Position numbers and translations under genes: made by a program. From positions 1 to 22,461 of IMG/VR virus record IMGVR_UViG_3300042882_000571: 22,461 nucleotides of DNA. One strand, given 5' to 3'. The stretch's first letter is position 1; every line of letters starts with the position of its first letter. Shown here in pieces: positions 6,593-15,398 of the stretch. Under the pieces are notes generated by a model that had not been told where the DNA came from, made no database searches, and saw only the letters and a list, made by a program, of their open reading frames with translations. Origin of the DNA: a virus.

Positions 6593-7878
6593 TGGCAATA
6601 ACAATAGAAGACCAGCCGTACAAATGGGCATTGCGAGGGCAGAAGCTAATGATAGTTGCAACGAGTGACCAAATCGGACAGGTTGGTTTCAAGTATGGTG
6701 TAGAGGTATATGTGCAAGGCGTGCCTTACAATTTCTATTTGACTCCTGCACCTGATGGTCGGTTGTACTTTGACATGCAGCCATTGTTTGACACGATGCG
6801 CAACTATGAGCCACAAAACTTTCACCTTGCCACCAATGATACGCAGCAAGATGATAGTGCATTGACCTACGACTTCCTACTAACGGAATGGTGGATAGTA
6901 GATGGGGTGTTTACTGAAAACGAAGGCAGCCGTGTGGATGGTGTAGATGGAATTGTAGTTAACGGATACTTCCAAGTGATAGATGGATACAAGCCGGAAG
7001 TAGAAACAGGTAGCCAAAAAGTGAAACAATCGCTCACAAGTACATCATCGTACATGATGAGTGACCGCAACAACAACACTTCGCCATTTTATTTAAGTCA
7101 GACATGGGGATTTGGTACTGCAACTAATAGCATTTGGATTCCTGTGCTTGAGAAAGACTATGGTGTGTTGTCGATACCCGGCAATGACACCTATCTAAGC
7201 AACAACGTAGCAACTCAATTCCGCATTACAATATTCAGTTCAGCAGGTGCGCCAACGAGCCAAACCATTGCGCTTAATGGTTACGATATTGAAAACCTGC
7301 CTGTGTATCCTGCCAACCTTAACGACTGGACAGGGCTAACTGTTGCCCCTTCACTATTTCCTAACTGGAGATGTTACACTGTTGGCATACTTAACGCTGC
7401 AAATGGTAGTGTAAGTGAAACCTACATCTTCTACAACGCACACGGCTACGGGCAGAGCGATTGCAATTGGGATAACATCAGACTTGGATGGGTTAACTCG
7501 CGTGGCGGTTGGGATTATTTCAACTTCACCAAGAAGTCAGAAACGACAAACGAGATTGAGCGCAAGACATACCGTAAGGTTTTGTTCAATGGCACACCGC
7601 AGATATTTACCTTAAACGACAGGTCGCTACTACAACGCCAGAACTTAGCGCAACAAGTAATAACCATTACATCGGATTACATCACCGAAGGCGAGTTTAA
7701 ACTACTACGATCGTTGCTCGTAAGCAATCAAGTCACGTGGTTAACTGAAGATGCAGGAAAGACTGTTGAAGTACCTGTAAACATAGAAGACACAAGTTTT
7801 GTCGAAAAGAAGAACCGCGATGGTAAGCAGTACAACGTAACTTTGAGAGTGCGCCTATCTAACCCATACTGGACATAA
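6592..7878 (+). CDS. Tail protein, possibly distal tail component
   Basis: This 428-residue protein is predicted to be mostly beta. The N-terminal part (IEDQPYKWALRGQKLMIVAT, then VQGVPYNFYLTPAPDGRLYF) resembles beta-sandwich ring proteins of the tail tip. The C-terminal part (YITEGEFKLLRSLLVSNQVT, then VEVPVNIEDTSFVEKKN and VTLRVRLSNPYWT) looks like a second small sandwich ending on an aromatic residue. It lies directly before the 1051-residue hub, separated by one base, which is where a distal tail (Dit-like) protein would be expected. There is no membrane segment or enzymatic motif. I have no specific family match, so the Dit assignment is inference from position and fold impression. Confidence 0.5.
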   Translation: MAITIEDQPYKWALRGQKLMIVATSDQIGQVGFKYGVEVYVQGVPYNFYLTPAPDGRLYFDMQPLFDTMRNYEPQNFHLATNDTQQDDSALTYDFLLTEWWIVDGVFTENEGSRVDGVDGIVVNGYFQVIDGYKPEVETGSQKVKQSLTSTSSYMMSDRNNNTSPFYLSQTWGFGTATNSIWIPVLEKDYGVLSIPGNDTYLSNNVATQFRITIFSSAGAPTSQTIALNGYDIENLPVYPANLNDWTGLTVAPSLFPNWRCYTVGILNAANGSVSETYIFYNAHGYGQSDCNWDNIRLGWVNSRGGWDYFNFTKKSETTNEIERKTYRKVLFNGTPQIFTLNDRSLLQRQNLAQQVITITSDYITEGEFKLLRSLLVSNQVTWLTEDAGKTVEVPVNIEDTSFVEKKNRDGKQYNVTLRVRLSNPYWT

Positions 7879-7879
7879 C

Positions 7880-10800
7880 ATGAACGGAGAAGTACAACTT
7901 ATAGTTAACACGGGCAGTCTTGAGCAAATCGATAGCATAAGCAATAATCCTGCATTTGTCGGCATTGGTGCGTTATCGCGTTTGATTGTGACAAGCAGAC
8001 CCGAAGTTGCAGCACTAACTACGGGTGATAGCCTTACGATTATGAATGCGGTTGGTGATAGCGTTGTAAAAACACTCAACTCACCACCTGCTCTCGATTC
8101 ACCTGTAGTTGGACAAACACGTTTGAACTTTGCAGGCACATGGGCAGATGACTATTCCGCTGCCGCAGGTGGTTACTTCATGTTGGGTGTTGGTGGTGAA
8201 TACTACTTAGACCTTTTTGAAAACGAAAGCATATCGCAGAACTGGAAGTTTCAAGACCTTAATAGCTTCACAGCGCAAGGTGCATTCACTCGGGAGTTTA
8301 GAGTGCCGTATAGCGCAGCTAATCAACTTGCACTTGGTGCGTTGTTCGATGTTAACGTAGATGCAGGTTCATCGAATTACTTTCACTACAAGTTACCTGC
8401 AGAGATTCGTGTTGACACGCTACCCATCGCGACAGGTTACGTGCGTGTGCGCAAGATTTACAAGCAGCAGAACCGCATTAACGAGGTTGAGTTAGCCTTC
8501 TATGCTGAAACACCCGACGTTGTGCGCAACATTGGCGAGAAGAAGCTCAAGGATATAACCGACCTGCCAAATCTTAATGAAGTAATCGATTACGATAACG
8601 TAACTGATGCAACTAACGAACGTATTTGGACACTACTTGAGCGTGGTGAGTTATGGAGCGAAACAAACGAATTGAATACACGCAGTCTATTTGACTTTGA
8701 CAATCCCGTATACCCTGCCGACCTAACGCCAGCGGTGCGCTATGATTATCTCTTTGAGCAAATACTAAAAGACGCAGGCTTTGAATTGGTGGCAGGCTCG
8801 TTATTGAACATACTGTCTACCTACTACATGCCGTGGTTGAATAATAAAACCAATATCGCAAGTGATTCATTCAATGCTTTTTTCTTTAGGGTGTACAATA
8901 GTGCTTCAGCATCATTAGGTAATAGCTCTACGCTAATTAACATGAATACTGAGGTATTCGATAACAGCGGTGACTTTACCCCTGGCACTGCAACGTATAC
9001 CACACCTGCTGATGGTTTCTACACCTTCCGCTTCCGTAACAAGTTTACCTTAACGGGCAACAATAACATCTCATACTTTCTTGACATCGATGGGGTGCTA
9101 ATCTTCTTGGACAATTTCGATGTGGTCAATAATCAAATCATTGACTTTACGTGGCGCATAGGCATTAATGCCGCAAGTGTTGTTCAGTTAAAAATGAAAC
9201 GCAATGAAAATGGTGCAGTCACTTTGGTTGCAGGTGATGGTACACTTGACACTTCTATTTGGGAATTAGTCCAAACCGATTTGCACTATGGTCAAACTAT
9301 TTTCTATGATCTAAATGCTCCTGATGTAAAGCAAATAGACTTCGTGACGGATGTGATTAAGATGCACAATTGCATCATCGTATCGGACAGGGCTGTACCA
9401 AACAAGATAAGCATAGTACCGCAAAACAATTATCTTGGAAGTGGTAATGTCTTAGACTGGACAAGTAAGCTTGACATTTCAAAGGATGTCACCATAGGCA
9501 GCACGGTGGATTTGCAAAAGGCAAAGTTTCAGTTTACATATACGGCAGGTGAAGATATCATAAGCAAGCAGTACAAAAATGTGAAGCGTGTGTATGGTGA
9601 CTATGAAGCGGTAGGCTACACGATTAATCCAGACACACTACCAAGTGATTTTGCCATTGGTGAGCAGAAGATACAACTCACTATGCAATCAACTCCATGT
9701 GGTGTTGTCAATGGTAGCACGGTAATCATTCCGATGTTCATCAATGAGCAGTTGGAATTCGTTCAGCCGGGCATGCGCTGTTTATTTGAAGCAGGCGTTG
9801 TAAACATTGAATTGCTTAATGACAACATCGGTTTTCCCACGGTGACGAGTGTGCCTGTTCTCAATCACTACAGCCAAGTGATAGCTGATTTGGATGACTT
9901 CGACTTGAACTGGGCACCTGAAGTACCACCTTATGCAATCAATGCAAACCCGTACAACAACCTGTTCAATTTGTATTGGCGCACCTTTATGAATTCGCTT
10001 TATAGTCCTGAAGCACGCATGATGGAAGCATCGTTTGCGTTATCGTTAAAGGACATAGCTACCTTTCAGTTTAGCGACAAGATTTGGATTCAGGATAGTT
10101 ATTGGCGCATCCTTGAGGTGAGCGATTACAAGGTGGGCGATGTGGAAAGCACAAAAGTAAAGTTGCTCAAGTTCTTGGAAGACACCGAGGATTGTTCAGC
10201 TATACCTTCAACCATATCAACCAATGGTGAAGTGAACTTTGTTGATGCCAACGATGACCCTGTCGCACCATCACAAGACTGCTGCACGCGATATGGTTAC
10301 AATTGGGATGAGGCAAATGCAGTGTGCTGGGCGTTTACACCAAACGGCAACACGCGACCAAATAACATATCGGGCAATTCTACTACACCGGCTGTGCGTG
10401 AATTACCAACTGCGGCACAAACAAGGGGTGTCTTGAACTCAGTGATCAATGGGCAAAATGTAGACATTGAGGTAAACAACCAAAACACATTAGCCGTTGG
10501 TGAGCGATTGGCGTTGACCAAGAATGTCAATGGTAGCAATTTATTAGGTAAAAATGTTACGACAAATCTTCCCGGCATGCACGTGGGTGGGGGTTACAGA
10601 GCAGGCAACCCTGCGGCAACTGAAGACGGATGGGCGCAGTTTGGGCAGTTTGCTTTACATCGCTATCCAACCATTACGACATCAGGGCAGGTTTCAAATC
10701 TTTTCATTGAAGGCATCACAGGTGAATACATAGACATGCCCGATGATACGCTATGGAGTTGCATGCTTAACGTGACCATCAAAGATGCAACAGGGGCGAG

Positions 10801-11035
10801 CATATCAAGGCTTCTACACTTTACACTGGAGAAGGTAGGTGGTGTTGCAAGTGCGAGTGCTATCACAACCATAAGCACGATAGGTGCAATAGGTGCAAAC
10901 GTGTTCACATTTGGAATAGACACAGCGACCAATCCTGATGAGCATCGAATAAATGTCACTTTCACGGGCGGCACTTATCCTGATGCCTTTGTCATCAATA
11001 CATCATTGCAATACCAACAAAACAAAACAGCATAA
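7880..11035 (+). CDS. Large tail hub/adhesin protein
   Basis: This 1051-residue protein is the largest in the window. Residues about 110-250 (GEYYLDLFENESISQNWKFQ, FTREFRVPYSAANQ, YVRVRKIYKQQNRINEVELAFYAE) look like the baseplate-hub domain found in Bacteroidota phage tails. Residues about 350-455 form a beta domain with a C1q-like signature (NMNTEVFDNSGDFTPG, then TTPADGFYTFRFRN), followed by more hub sequence. At residues 800-817 is a cysteine motif (DCC-TRYGYNWDEANAV-CW) next to a polar linker. The C-terminus (GMHVGGGYRAGNP and the beta-rich remainder) resembles receptor-binding tips. It probably forms the tail tip that contacts and enters the envelope. No lytic or protease motif was recognised. 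Confidence 0.6.
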   Translation: MNGEVQLIVNTGSLEQIDSISNNPAFVGIGALSRLIVTSRPEVAALTTGDSLTIMNAVGDSVVKTLNSPPALDSPVVGQTRLNFAGTWADDYSAAAGGYFMLGVGGEYYLDLFENESISQNWKFQDLNSFTAQGAFTREFRVPYSAANQLALGALFDVNVDAGSSNYFHYKLPAEIRVDTLPIATGYVRVRKIYKQQNRINEVELAFYAETPDVVRNIGEKKLKDITDLPNLNEVIDYDNVTDATNERIWTLLERGELWSETNELNTRSLFDFDNPVYPADLTPAVRYDYLFEQILKDAGFELVAGSLLNILSTYYMPWLNNKTNIASDSFNAFFFRVYNSASASLGNSSTLINMNTEVFDNSGDFTPGTATYTTPADGFYTFRFRNKFTLTGNNNISYFLDIDGVLIFLDNFDVVNNQIIDFTWRIGINAASVVQLKMKRNENGAVTLVAGDGTLDTSIWELVQTDLHYGQTIFYDLNAPDVKQIDFVTDVIKMHNCIIVSDRAVPNKISIVPQNNYLGSGNVLDWTSKLDISKDVTIGSTVDLQKAKFQFTYTAGEDIISKQYKNVKRVYGDYEAVGYTINPDTLPSDFAIGEQKIQLTMQSTPCGVVNGSTVIIPMFINEQLEFVQPGMRCLFEAGVVNIELLNDNIGFPTVTSVPVLNHYSQVIADLDDFDLNWAPEVPPYAINANPYNNLFNLYWRTFMNSLYSPEARMMEASFALSLKDIATFQFSDKIWIQDSYWRILEVSDYKVGDVESTKVKLLKFLEDTEDCSAIPSTISTNGEVNFVDANDDPVAPSQDCCTRYGYNWDEANAVCWAFTPNGNTRPNNISGNSTTPAVRELPTAAQTRGVLNSVINGQNVDIEVNNQNTLAVGERLALTKNVNGSNLLGKNVTTNLPGMHVGGGYRAGNPAATEDGWAQFGQFALHRYPTITTSGQVSNLFIEGITGEYIDMPDDTLWSCMLNVTIKDATGASISRLLHFTLEKVGGVASASAITTISTIGAIGANVFTFGIDTATNPDEHRINVTFTGGTYPDAFVINTSLQYQQNKTA

Positions 11036-11208
11036 TGGACTCAATCAAAAACACAATGCGCTATCTTCAGTTAGGCATCAAAGCAAATCCACAACACAAC
11101 CATTCGCTGCGTAAGTGGCAACGTGTGCTATGGTATGCAACGCTATATGTTTGGCGCACCTTCTTGTTTTTCGGACTGATTTATTTACTATCTAAACTAA
11201 TCTACTAA
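11035..11208 (+). CDS. 57-residue single-span membrane protein
   Basis: This small gene sits between the hub stop (TAATGG overlap) and the tape-measure ATG (TAATGG overlap), with one-base overlaps at both ends. The first 30 residues are polar and basic (MDSIKNTMRYLQLG, HNHSLRKWQR). They are followed by a hydrophobic helix rich in aromatics (VLWYATLYVW then FLFFGLIYLLSKLIY), giving a probable N-in single-span protein. The exact end-to-end fit within the operon and sensible codon use argue for a real gene. Function is unknown. Possibilities are a superinfection-exclusion or membrane-targeting peptide, or a small tail-tip component. Nothing in the sequence decides between them. Confidence 0.6.
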   Translation: MDSIKNTMRYLQLGIKANPQHNHSLRKWQRVLWYATLYVWRTFLFFGLIYLLSKLIY

Positions 11209-13433
11209 TGGCTGAACCAATTGTTCGGAGTTTCGTAATCGACACCAGTGAGAGTGAACAGAATCTCAAAGAGTTATCAAATCAAATTGATTCGACCGCT
11301 GCAACAATTAACAGCGCATCGCAATCATTTAATTTAGACACAAATCAAAGCGAACAAAATCTAAAAGACTTAAACGCACAAGTCAAAGATTTGGGCAGTG
11401 ATTTGAAGGAATTACCTAACGATGTTACTTTTCCGACCGAACCTTTTGAGAAAGCGAAAAATTCTTTAGATGATATTGGTGACAAAGCAGGAAGTGCTAA
11501 AGAGAAATTAGATGATTCTGCAAAGTCCGCAAAGAAGTTAGGTGAAAATGCTAAAGGTGCTGAATCAGGATTCAAGAAAGTAGGTGCTACCCTTAATAGT
11601 CTTGCTAAAGCCACAGGTGTAGTAGCGTTGTTGACCGCTGCGTTTAACACGGTCAAAAGTGTTATACAATCAACTCAACCAATTGCGGATGCATTTAGCG
11701 CAGCGTTTGGAACTTTTACGGATATAATTCGTGATGCCTTTACCTATATCAGTGAAAACGCAGGCACAGTAGTAAAATACTTTGAAGCAATCTTCAATGA
11801 CCCGGTACAAGCTTTAAAAGATTTTGGTGATGCTATCGTTGAGAACCTGATTGAACGATTTAACTCGTTTCTTGATACGCTTGGATTTATTGCAGAAGGT
11901 ATTAAGAATCTTTTCACTGGTGAATTTGATGCTGCACTTGAATCATTCAAGAATGCAGGTAAAGAATCGATTGATGTATTGACTGGTGTTAATGACACGG
12001 TAGATCGTGTAACTGATGCCGTGGTTGAAGGTGCAACTGCTTTTGCGAATTACGTTACCGAAACTTATAAGGCAAACGAAGCATTGGTGCAACTTCAAAA
12101 CAATGCAAAGCTTGCTGCTGCTGAACAAGCACGATTAGCCGAACAATACGATAGACAAGCGGAATTGTTAAGACAAACGCGAGATGATGAAAGCAAAAGC
12201 ATTCAAGACCGTATTGATGCTAATACCAAATTAGGTGAAGTATTAGAAAAACAAGAAAAAGCTGAATTGGCAGCAGCGCAAGCACAAGTTGCAGCAGCAC
12301 AAGCTACGTTTAACCACAATCAAACCATAGATAATCAGGTTGCATTGACACAAGCTTTAGCAGGCGTTGATGGTGTACGTGCTAAGATTGCAGGTTTAAA
12401 GTCTGAACAACTTGTAAACGAAATTGCGCTTAATAAGGAACTGAATGAATTAACTAAGGCACAAGTACAAAGCAATGCAGAACTTGCAATAGCGGAACAA
12501 AAGTTTGTTGCCGATAGTATTAAAAACGACTTAGAAAGGCTTAATGCGCAGCGTGCGGTTCTTGAACAAGAAAAGATTATTGCATTAGATGCACTACAAG
12601 CAGAGATTGAAAAATACAATCAAGGCACACAGGCAAGATTAGATGCTGAGATAGCATTTGCGCAAAAGAAACAGGAGATAGACCAAAACTTAGCAACTAA
12701 TACCATTGCCATTGAGGTTGCGCAAGATGCTCGGCTACTTGAATTACAAAGATTGCGTATTGATAATGGAGCAATCGACGCACAAAGTCGAATTGATTTA
12801 ATCAACGCTGAGTATGCAGAAAAGGAAAGGCTGTATGCGAATGATGCTGAAGTCTTAGAGCAAATTGAACTTGAAAAAGCGAACAAGATTAAGCTAATTG
12901 AAAAAGAAACTCAGCAAGCAAAGTTAGATTTCGTAAAGCAAACACTTGATGGTATAGCAAACATTACTGCTGCGTTTGGTAAAAACAACGAGAAGGCTGC
13001 AAAGGCTGCGTTTAAAGTTCAAAAGGCAATCAGTATAGCGCAAGCAACCATTAGCACATATGAATCTGCCAACTCAATTTTCAATAGCACAGCAAAGAAT
13101 CCTGTAACGGTAGCCTTTCCTGCTGCGCCTTTTGTTGCGGCAGGTGTTGCGGTTGCGGCAGGTCTTGCCAATGTAGCAACCATTGCACAACAGCAGTTTC
13201 AAGGTAGTAAACCTGCGGCTGGTGGCGGTGGTGGAGGTGGTGGTGGTAGTTTTGGTGGCGGTGGTGGTGGTGGGGATACAGGCTCTCAACCTGCGCAGTT
13301 CAACCCACTCGCCTCATCGTTCCTGCAAGATAGACCAGAGCAGTTAACGCCCCGTGCCTATGTATTAGCAGGTGATGTGGCAAGCCAACAAGAAGTGCGC
13401 ACTAAAGTGGAAGACCTATCAAGAATCGGATAA
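11208..13433 (+). CDS. Tape measure protein
   Basis: This 741-residue, largely helical protein sets tail length by running inside the tube. The N-terminus repeats a short helix (SESEQNLKELSNQID, then NQSEQNLKDLNAQVK). A hydrophobic segment lies at about residues 125-165 (ATGVVALLTAAFNTVKSVIQ), and long coiled coils fill about 290-610 (AAAEQARLAEQYDRQAELLR and similar). A second hydrophobic stretch is near 635-660 (FPAAPFVAAGVAVAAGLANV). A glycine-rich spacer (about 672-690) precedes the C-terminal tail AYVLAGDVASQQEVRTKVED, as in other Bacteroidota tape measures. By the usual 0.15 nm per residue, the tail would be about 110 nm. Arginine codon use differs from both neighbours. It lies after the hub, not before it, which is unusual. 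Confidence 0.8.
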   Translation: MAEPIVRSFVIDTSESEQNLKELSNQIDSTAATINSASQSFNLDTNQSEQNLKDLNAQVKDLGSDLKELPNDVTFPTEPFEKAKNSLDDIGDKAGSAKEKLDDSAKSAKKLGENAKGAESGFKKVGATLNSLAKATGVVALLTAAFNTVKSVIQSTQPIADAFSAAFGTFTDIIRDAFTYISENAGTVVKYFEAIFNDPVQALKDFGDAIVENLIERFNSFLDTLGFIAEGIKNLFTGEFDAALESFKNAGKESIDVLTGVNDTVDRVTDAVVEGATAFANYVTETYKANEALVQLQNNAKLAAAEQARLAEQYDRQAELLRQTRDDESKSIQDRIDANTKLGEVLEKQEKAELAAAQAQVAAAQATFNHNQTIDNQVALTQALAGVDGVRAKIAGLKSEQLVNEIALNKELNELTKAQVQSNAELAIAEQKFVADSIKNDLERLNAQRAVLEQEKIIALDALQAEIEKYNQGTQARLDAEIAFAQKKQEIDQNLATNTIAIEVAQDARLLELQRLRIDNGAIDAQSRIDLINAEYAEKERLYANDAEVLEQIELEKANKIKLIEKETQQAKLDFVKQTLDGIANITAAFGKNNEKAAKAAFKVQKAISIAQATISTYESANSIFNSTAKNPVTVAFPAAPFVAAGVAVAAGLANVATIAQQQFQGSKPAAGGGGGGGGGSFGGGGGGGDTGSQPAQFNPLASSFLQDRPEQLTPRAYVLAGDVASQQEVRTKVEDLSRIG

Positions 13434-13452
13434 TTAAAACTAAATTTGTAAC

Positions 13453-14049
13453 ATGGAAAAGAGAAAAGTAGTTAAGTGTGTAATAGATGAAGAAGGCCGT
13501 TTAGGCATTACGGCAATGGGCTTAGTTGATAGCCCTGCAATCGAAGAGAACTGGATTGCATTAAGCAAGATGCAACTCGCGAAAGTGGATGAGGAACGTA
13601 GGATGTTATACGGCCCTGCACTCATACCCGACAAAGAAATACTGCGCTATGACGAGAAGGGCGAGCCTTACTATGTCTACTTTGAAAAGGCAACAGTTAG
13701 CGCAATTGCGCATCAGTTCTTTAAAAAGAATCTGCAACACACGACCAATCTGCAACACGAGATACCTGTAACCGGTGTGACCGTGGTTGAATCATGGGTG
13801 AAAGAAGGCAAGATGGACAAGTCGATACAACTTGGATTGCCTGAGTTGCCCGATGGTACCTGGTTCATCGGAACAAAGGTGGATGAAGACCATGTGTGGG
13901 AAGATGTCAAAGAAGGCAAGGTGCGTGGCTATAGCATTGAAGGATTCTTTAATGAAGTTGGCGTGTCGATGAGTGGCGTTAAGAATTACGAGGCTGAGTT
14001 GGTGCTTGAGCTTGACCAGTTATTGAGTAACGTAAAACCAAACACATGA
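13453..14049 (+). CDS. XkdF-like prohead maturation protease
   Basis: This 198-residue protein has the layout of phage XkdF-type putative serine proteases. Motifs are MLYGPALIPDKEILRYD (about residues 51-67), YYVYFEKATVSAIAHQFFKK, the His-containing NLQHE (H102), VVESWV (112-116), LPDGTWFIGTKV and RGYSIEGFF (S161). H102 and S161 are the likely catalytic pair by analogy with prohead proteases. They cleave scaffold and capsid N-termini during head maturation. It lies about 1.4 kb before the scaffold-like gene, separated by an unknown gene and a regulatory gap. The stop overlaps the next ATG (ATGA). Length fits a stand-alone protease without fused scaffold. The TTGTAAC leader places the ATG at 13453. 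Confidence 0.7.
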   Translation: MEKRKVVKCVIDEEGRLGITAMGLVDSPAIEENWIALSKMQLAKVDEERRMLYGPALIPDKEILRYDEKGEPYYVYFEKATVSAIAHQFFKKNLQHTTNLQHEIPVTGVTVVESWVKEGKMDKSIQLGLPELPDGTWFIGTKVDEDHVWEDVKEGKVRGYSIEGFFNEVGVSMSGVKNYEAELVLELDQLLSNVKPNT

Positions 14050-15110
14050 TAAACATCGACAAGGCACTTGAGGTACTTGGCTTACCCCCCGAATTTGAAG
14101 CGTATAACGGGCAGATACAGCAGCGCATCAACCGAGGCTACACCATCTTTGAGAACAATGATTTTTCAAGTGGTAAAAACGTAATATCGTATTCAGTCGA
14201 AAGACGCGAAAACACGGAAATGTTTGGATTGTATCCACTCAACTTTGCGGCTATGATGCTTTACACAAGTGGTTACACACTTGAGGGCATGACCGACAAG
14301 GGCTATCACCTATTGCAAGAAAGAAAGGCTGTGCTACATGAAGCACCAAGCGGTCTTGCCGGGCAATTGATACGCTATGTGGAAAGCAATATTTATTTCA
14401 ATGTAGATCGCATTGAATACACGTATGAGCCATACGAAACCGTGGTTAATGGTGTTGCCGATGACATGGTGAATCCAATTGTGCGTGTGCAGTATAAGTC
14501 GCGTGTACTTAGCAAAGATTCAAAAGGCAATACTGTGGTGAAGTGGACAAGCCGTGGTGCGATAACGCCAAAGAAAAGGTTTAGGCGCGATGAGTTCTTG
14601 CAACTGGCAGGCATAACTGCGCAGGAGTTTGTATGGAACTGCCGCATTACTTATCCTATCGTGCCTGTTAAAGGTGAAACGCACATCACATCGATTGCAA
14701 TGGACATCGAACAGCCAACACCTACAAGTGTAAAAAGCACGGTGTACATCAACGGCATTGATGCAAATAAGTTTGACTACAAGAAGCTCATTAATTCATT
14801 TGGTCAAACGTACAGCGGCTACATGCAGCAGTACAGGTTGCACAATGGACAACGCGAAAACCAAACGGCAATGAATGTCTACGGCAGCACGCTTGACATC
14901 GGGCAGAATTCAACACAAGACTCAACCATCAATCTACAGGTGGGTGGTACAAATGCATGGAATAGCGACACTCGCACACTAACGTACAACGCCAGTCTTG
15001 TTGATGATGCTCGTCTACTTGCATACATGGAATTCTGGCCTGCACAAGGCAAGAATGAAAATTGCGGAAAATGGTTGAGCCTTGAAACAGGTATCGAAAG
15101 TTTGTATTAA
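14046..15110 (+). CDS. Unknown 354-residue phage protein
   Basis: The start is coupled to the protease stop by an ATGA overlap and the gene ends before a strong terminator. The first half is mixed helix/strand (IDKALEVLGLPPEFEAYNGQ, then FGLYPLNFAAMMLYTSGYTL, LLQERKAVLHEAP and YVESNIYFNVDRIEYTYEPY). The second half is beta-rich and polar (WTSRGAITPKKRFRRDEF, VPVKGETHITSIAMDIEQP, LHNGQRENQTAMNVYG). No signal peptide, membrane segment or enzymatic motif is visible. Its place between the maturation protease and the head operon suggests a virion or head-assembly role, but this is inference. I do not recognise the family, and its even length and clean frame support it as a real intact gene. Confidence 0.6.
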   Translation: MINIDKALEVLGLPPEFEAYNGQIQQRINRGYTIFENNDFSSGKNVISYSVERRENTEMFGLYPLNFAAMMLYTSGYTLEGMTDKGYHLLQERKAVLHEAPSGLAGQLIRYVESNIYFNVDRIEYTYEPYETVVNGVADDMVNPIVRVQYKSRVLSKDSKGNTVVKWTSRGAITPKKRFRRDEFLQLAGITAQEFVWNCRITYPIVPVKGETHITSIAMDIEQPTPTSVKSTVYINGIDANKFDYKKLINSFGQTYSGYMQQYRLHNGQRENQTAMNVYGSTLDIGQNSTQDSTINLQVGGTNAWNSDTRTLTYNASLVDDARLLAYMEFWPAQGKNENCGKWLSLETGIESLY

Positions 15111-15162
15111 CTTCGCTTCGTGGTAATACATAGAATAGTATTTAGGTTAAAGAGTAATTAAA

Positions 15163-15194
15163 AAGAAAGCCCCAAACGAGGGGCTTCTTTTTTT
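15163..15194. terminator. Bidirectional intrinsic terminator
   Basis: AAGCCCC at 15167-15173 pairs perfectly with GGGGCTT at 15180-15186 around a six-base loop. The right side continues into TTCTTTTTTT, and an A-rich run on the left gives a U tract on the other strand. It separates the rightward protease/354-residue transcript from the leftward RHH gene, so it can stop both. Confidence 0.85.
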
Positions 15195-15211
15195 AACCAA
15201 AACAATAACCA

Positions 15212-15343
15212 CTACAAAATACAAGCGCGAACGTAATCGGCTATATTCATCTTCGATGCCTTTGCACTTTTCACCACAGCCTTATATTGCTTCTCGGTCA
15301 ATCGTGCTGATACTTTTTTCGCAAGTGTGTCTGCTGCTTTCAT
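15212..15343 (-). CDS. Ribbon-helix-helix (CopG/Arc-like) putative repressor
   Basis: This is a leftward 43-residue gene. The sequence KKVSARLTEKQYKAVVKSA followed by KASKMNIADYVRACIL has the RHH layout: a short beta strand (VSARL), a first helix (TEKQYKAVVKSAKAS), the turn (KMN) and a second helix (IADYVRACIL). RHH proteins bind DNA as dimers through the strand, usually as repressors at repeated operator sites. It is the only leftward gene between 1051 and the right edge and lies opposite the start of the head operon. The bidirectional terminator at 15163-15194 would end its message. An inverted repeat (TGTTGGAT/ATCCAACA) in the divergent gap is a candidate operator. The ATG at 15343 has no strong ribosome site. 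Confidence 0.7.
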   Translation of the reverse strand: MKAADTLAKKVSARLTEKQYKAVVKSAKASKMNIADYVRACIL

Positions 15344-15367
15344 AAATAAAGGTATTTAATTACCCTG

Positions 15368-15398
15368 CTAAGATAAAACAAAATGTTGGATGTAACAA
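15368..15398 (-). promoter_or_regulatory. Putative promoter of the leftward RHH gene
   Basis: Read leftward, TTG at 15398-15396 is followed by 20 bases and TATCTTAG at 15375-15368, one mismatch from TAnnTTTG. Transcription would start near 15361, giving a leader of about 18 bases. The left arm of the inverted repeat (15384-15391) lies inside the spacer of this promoter. Confidence 0.35.

Noticed and set aside
13220-13280. GGT/GGC repeat in the tape measure as a microsatellite or regulatory repeat
   Set aside because: It is an in-frame glycine-rich linker of the kind seen near the C-terminus of Bacteroidota tape measures and needs no further explanation.
13441-13448. TAAATTTG as a promoter -7 box before the protease gene
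   Set aside because: It matches TAnnTTTG, but no TTG lies at the right distance upstream and the start site would fall on or beyond the ATG at 13453.
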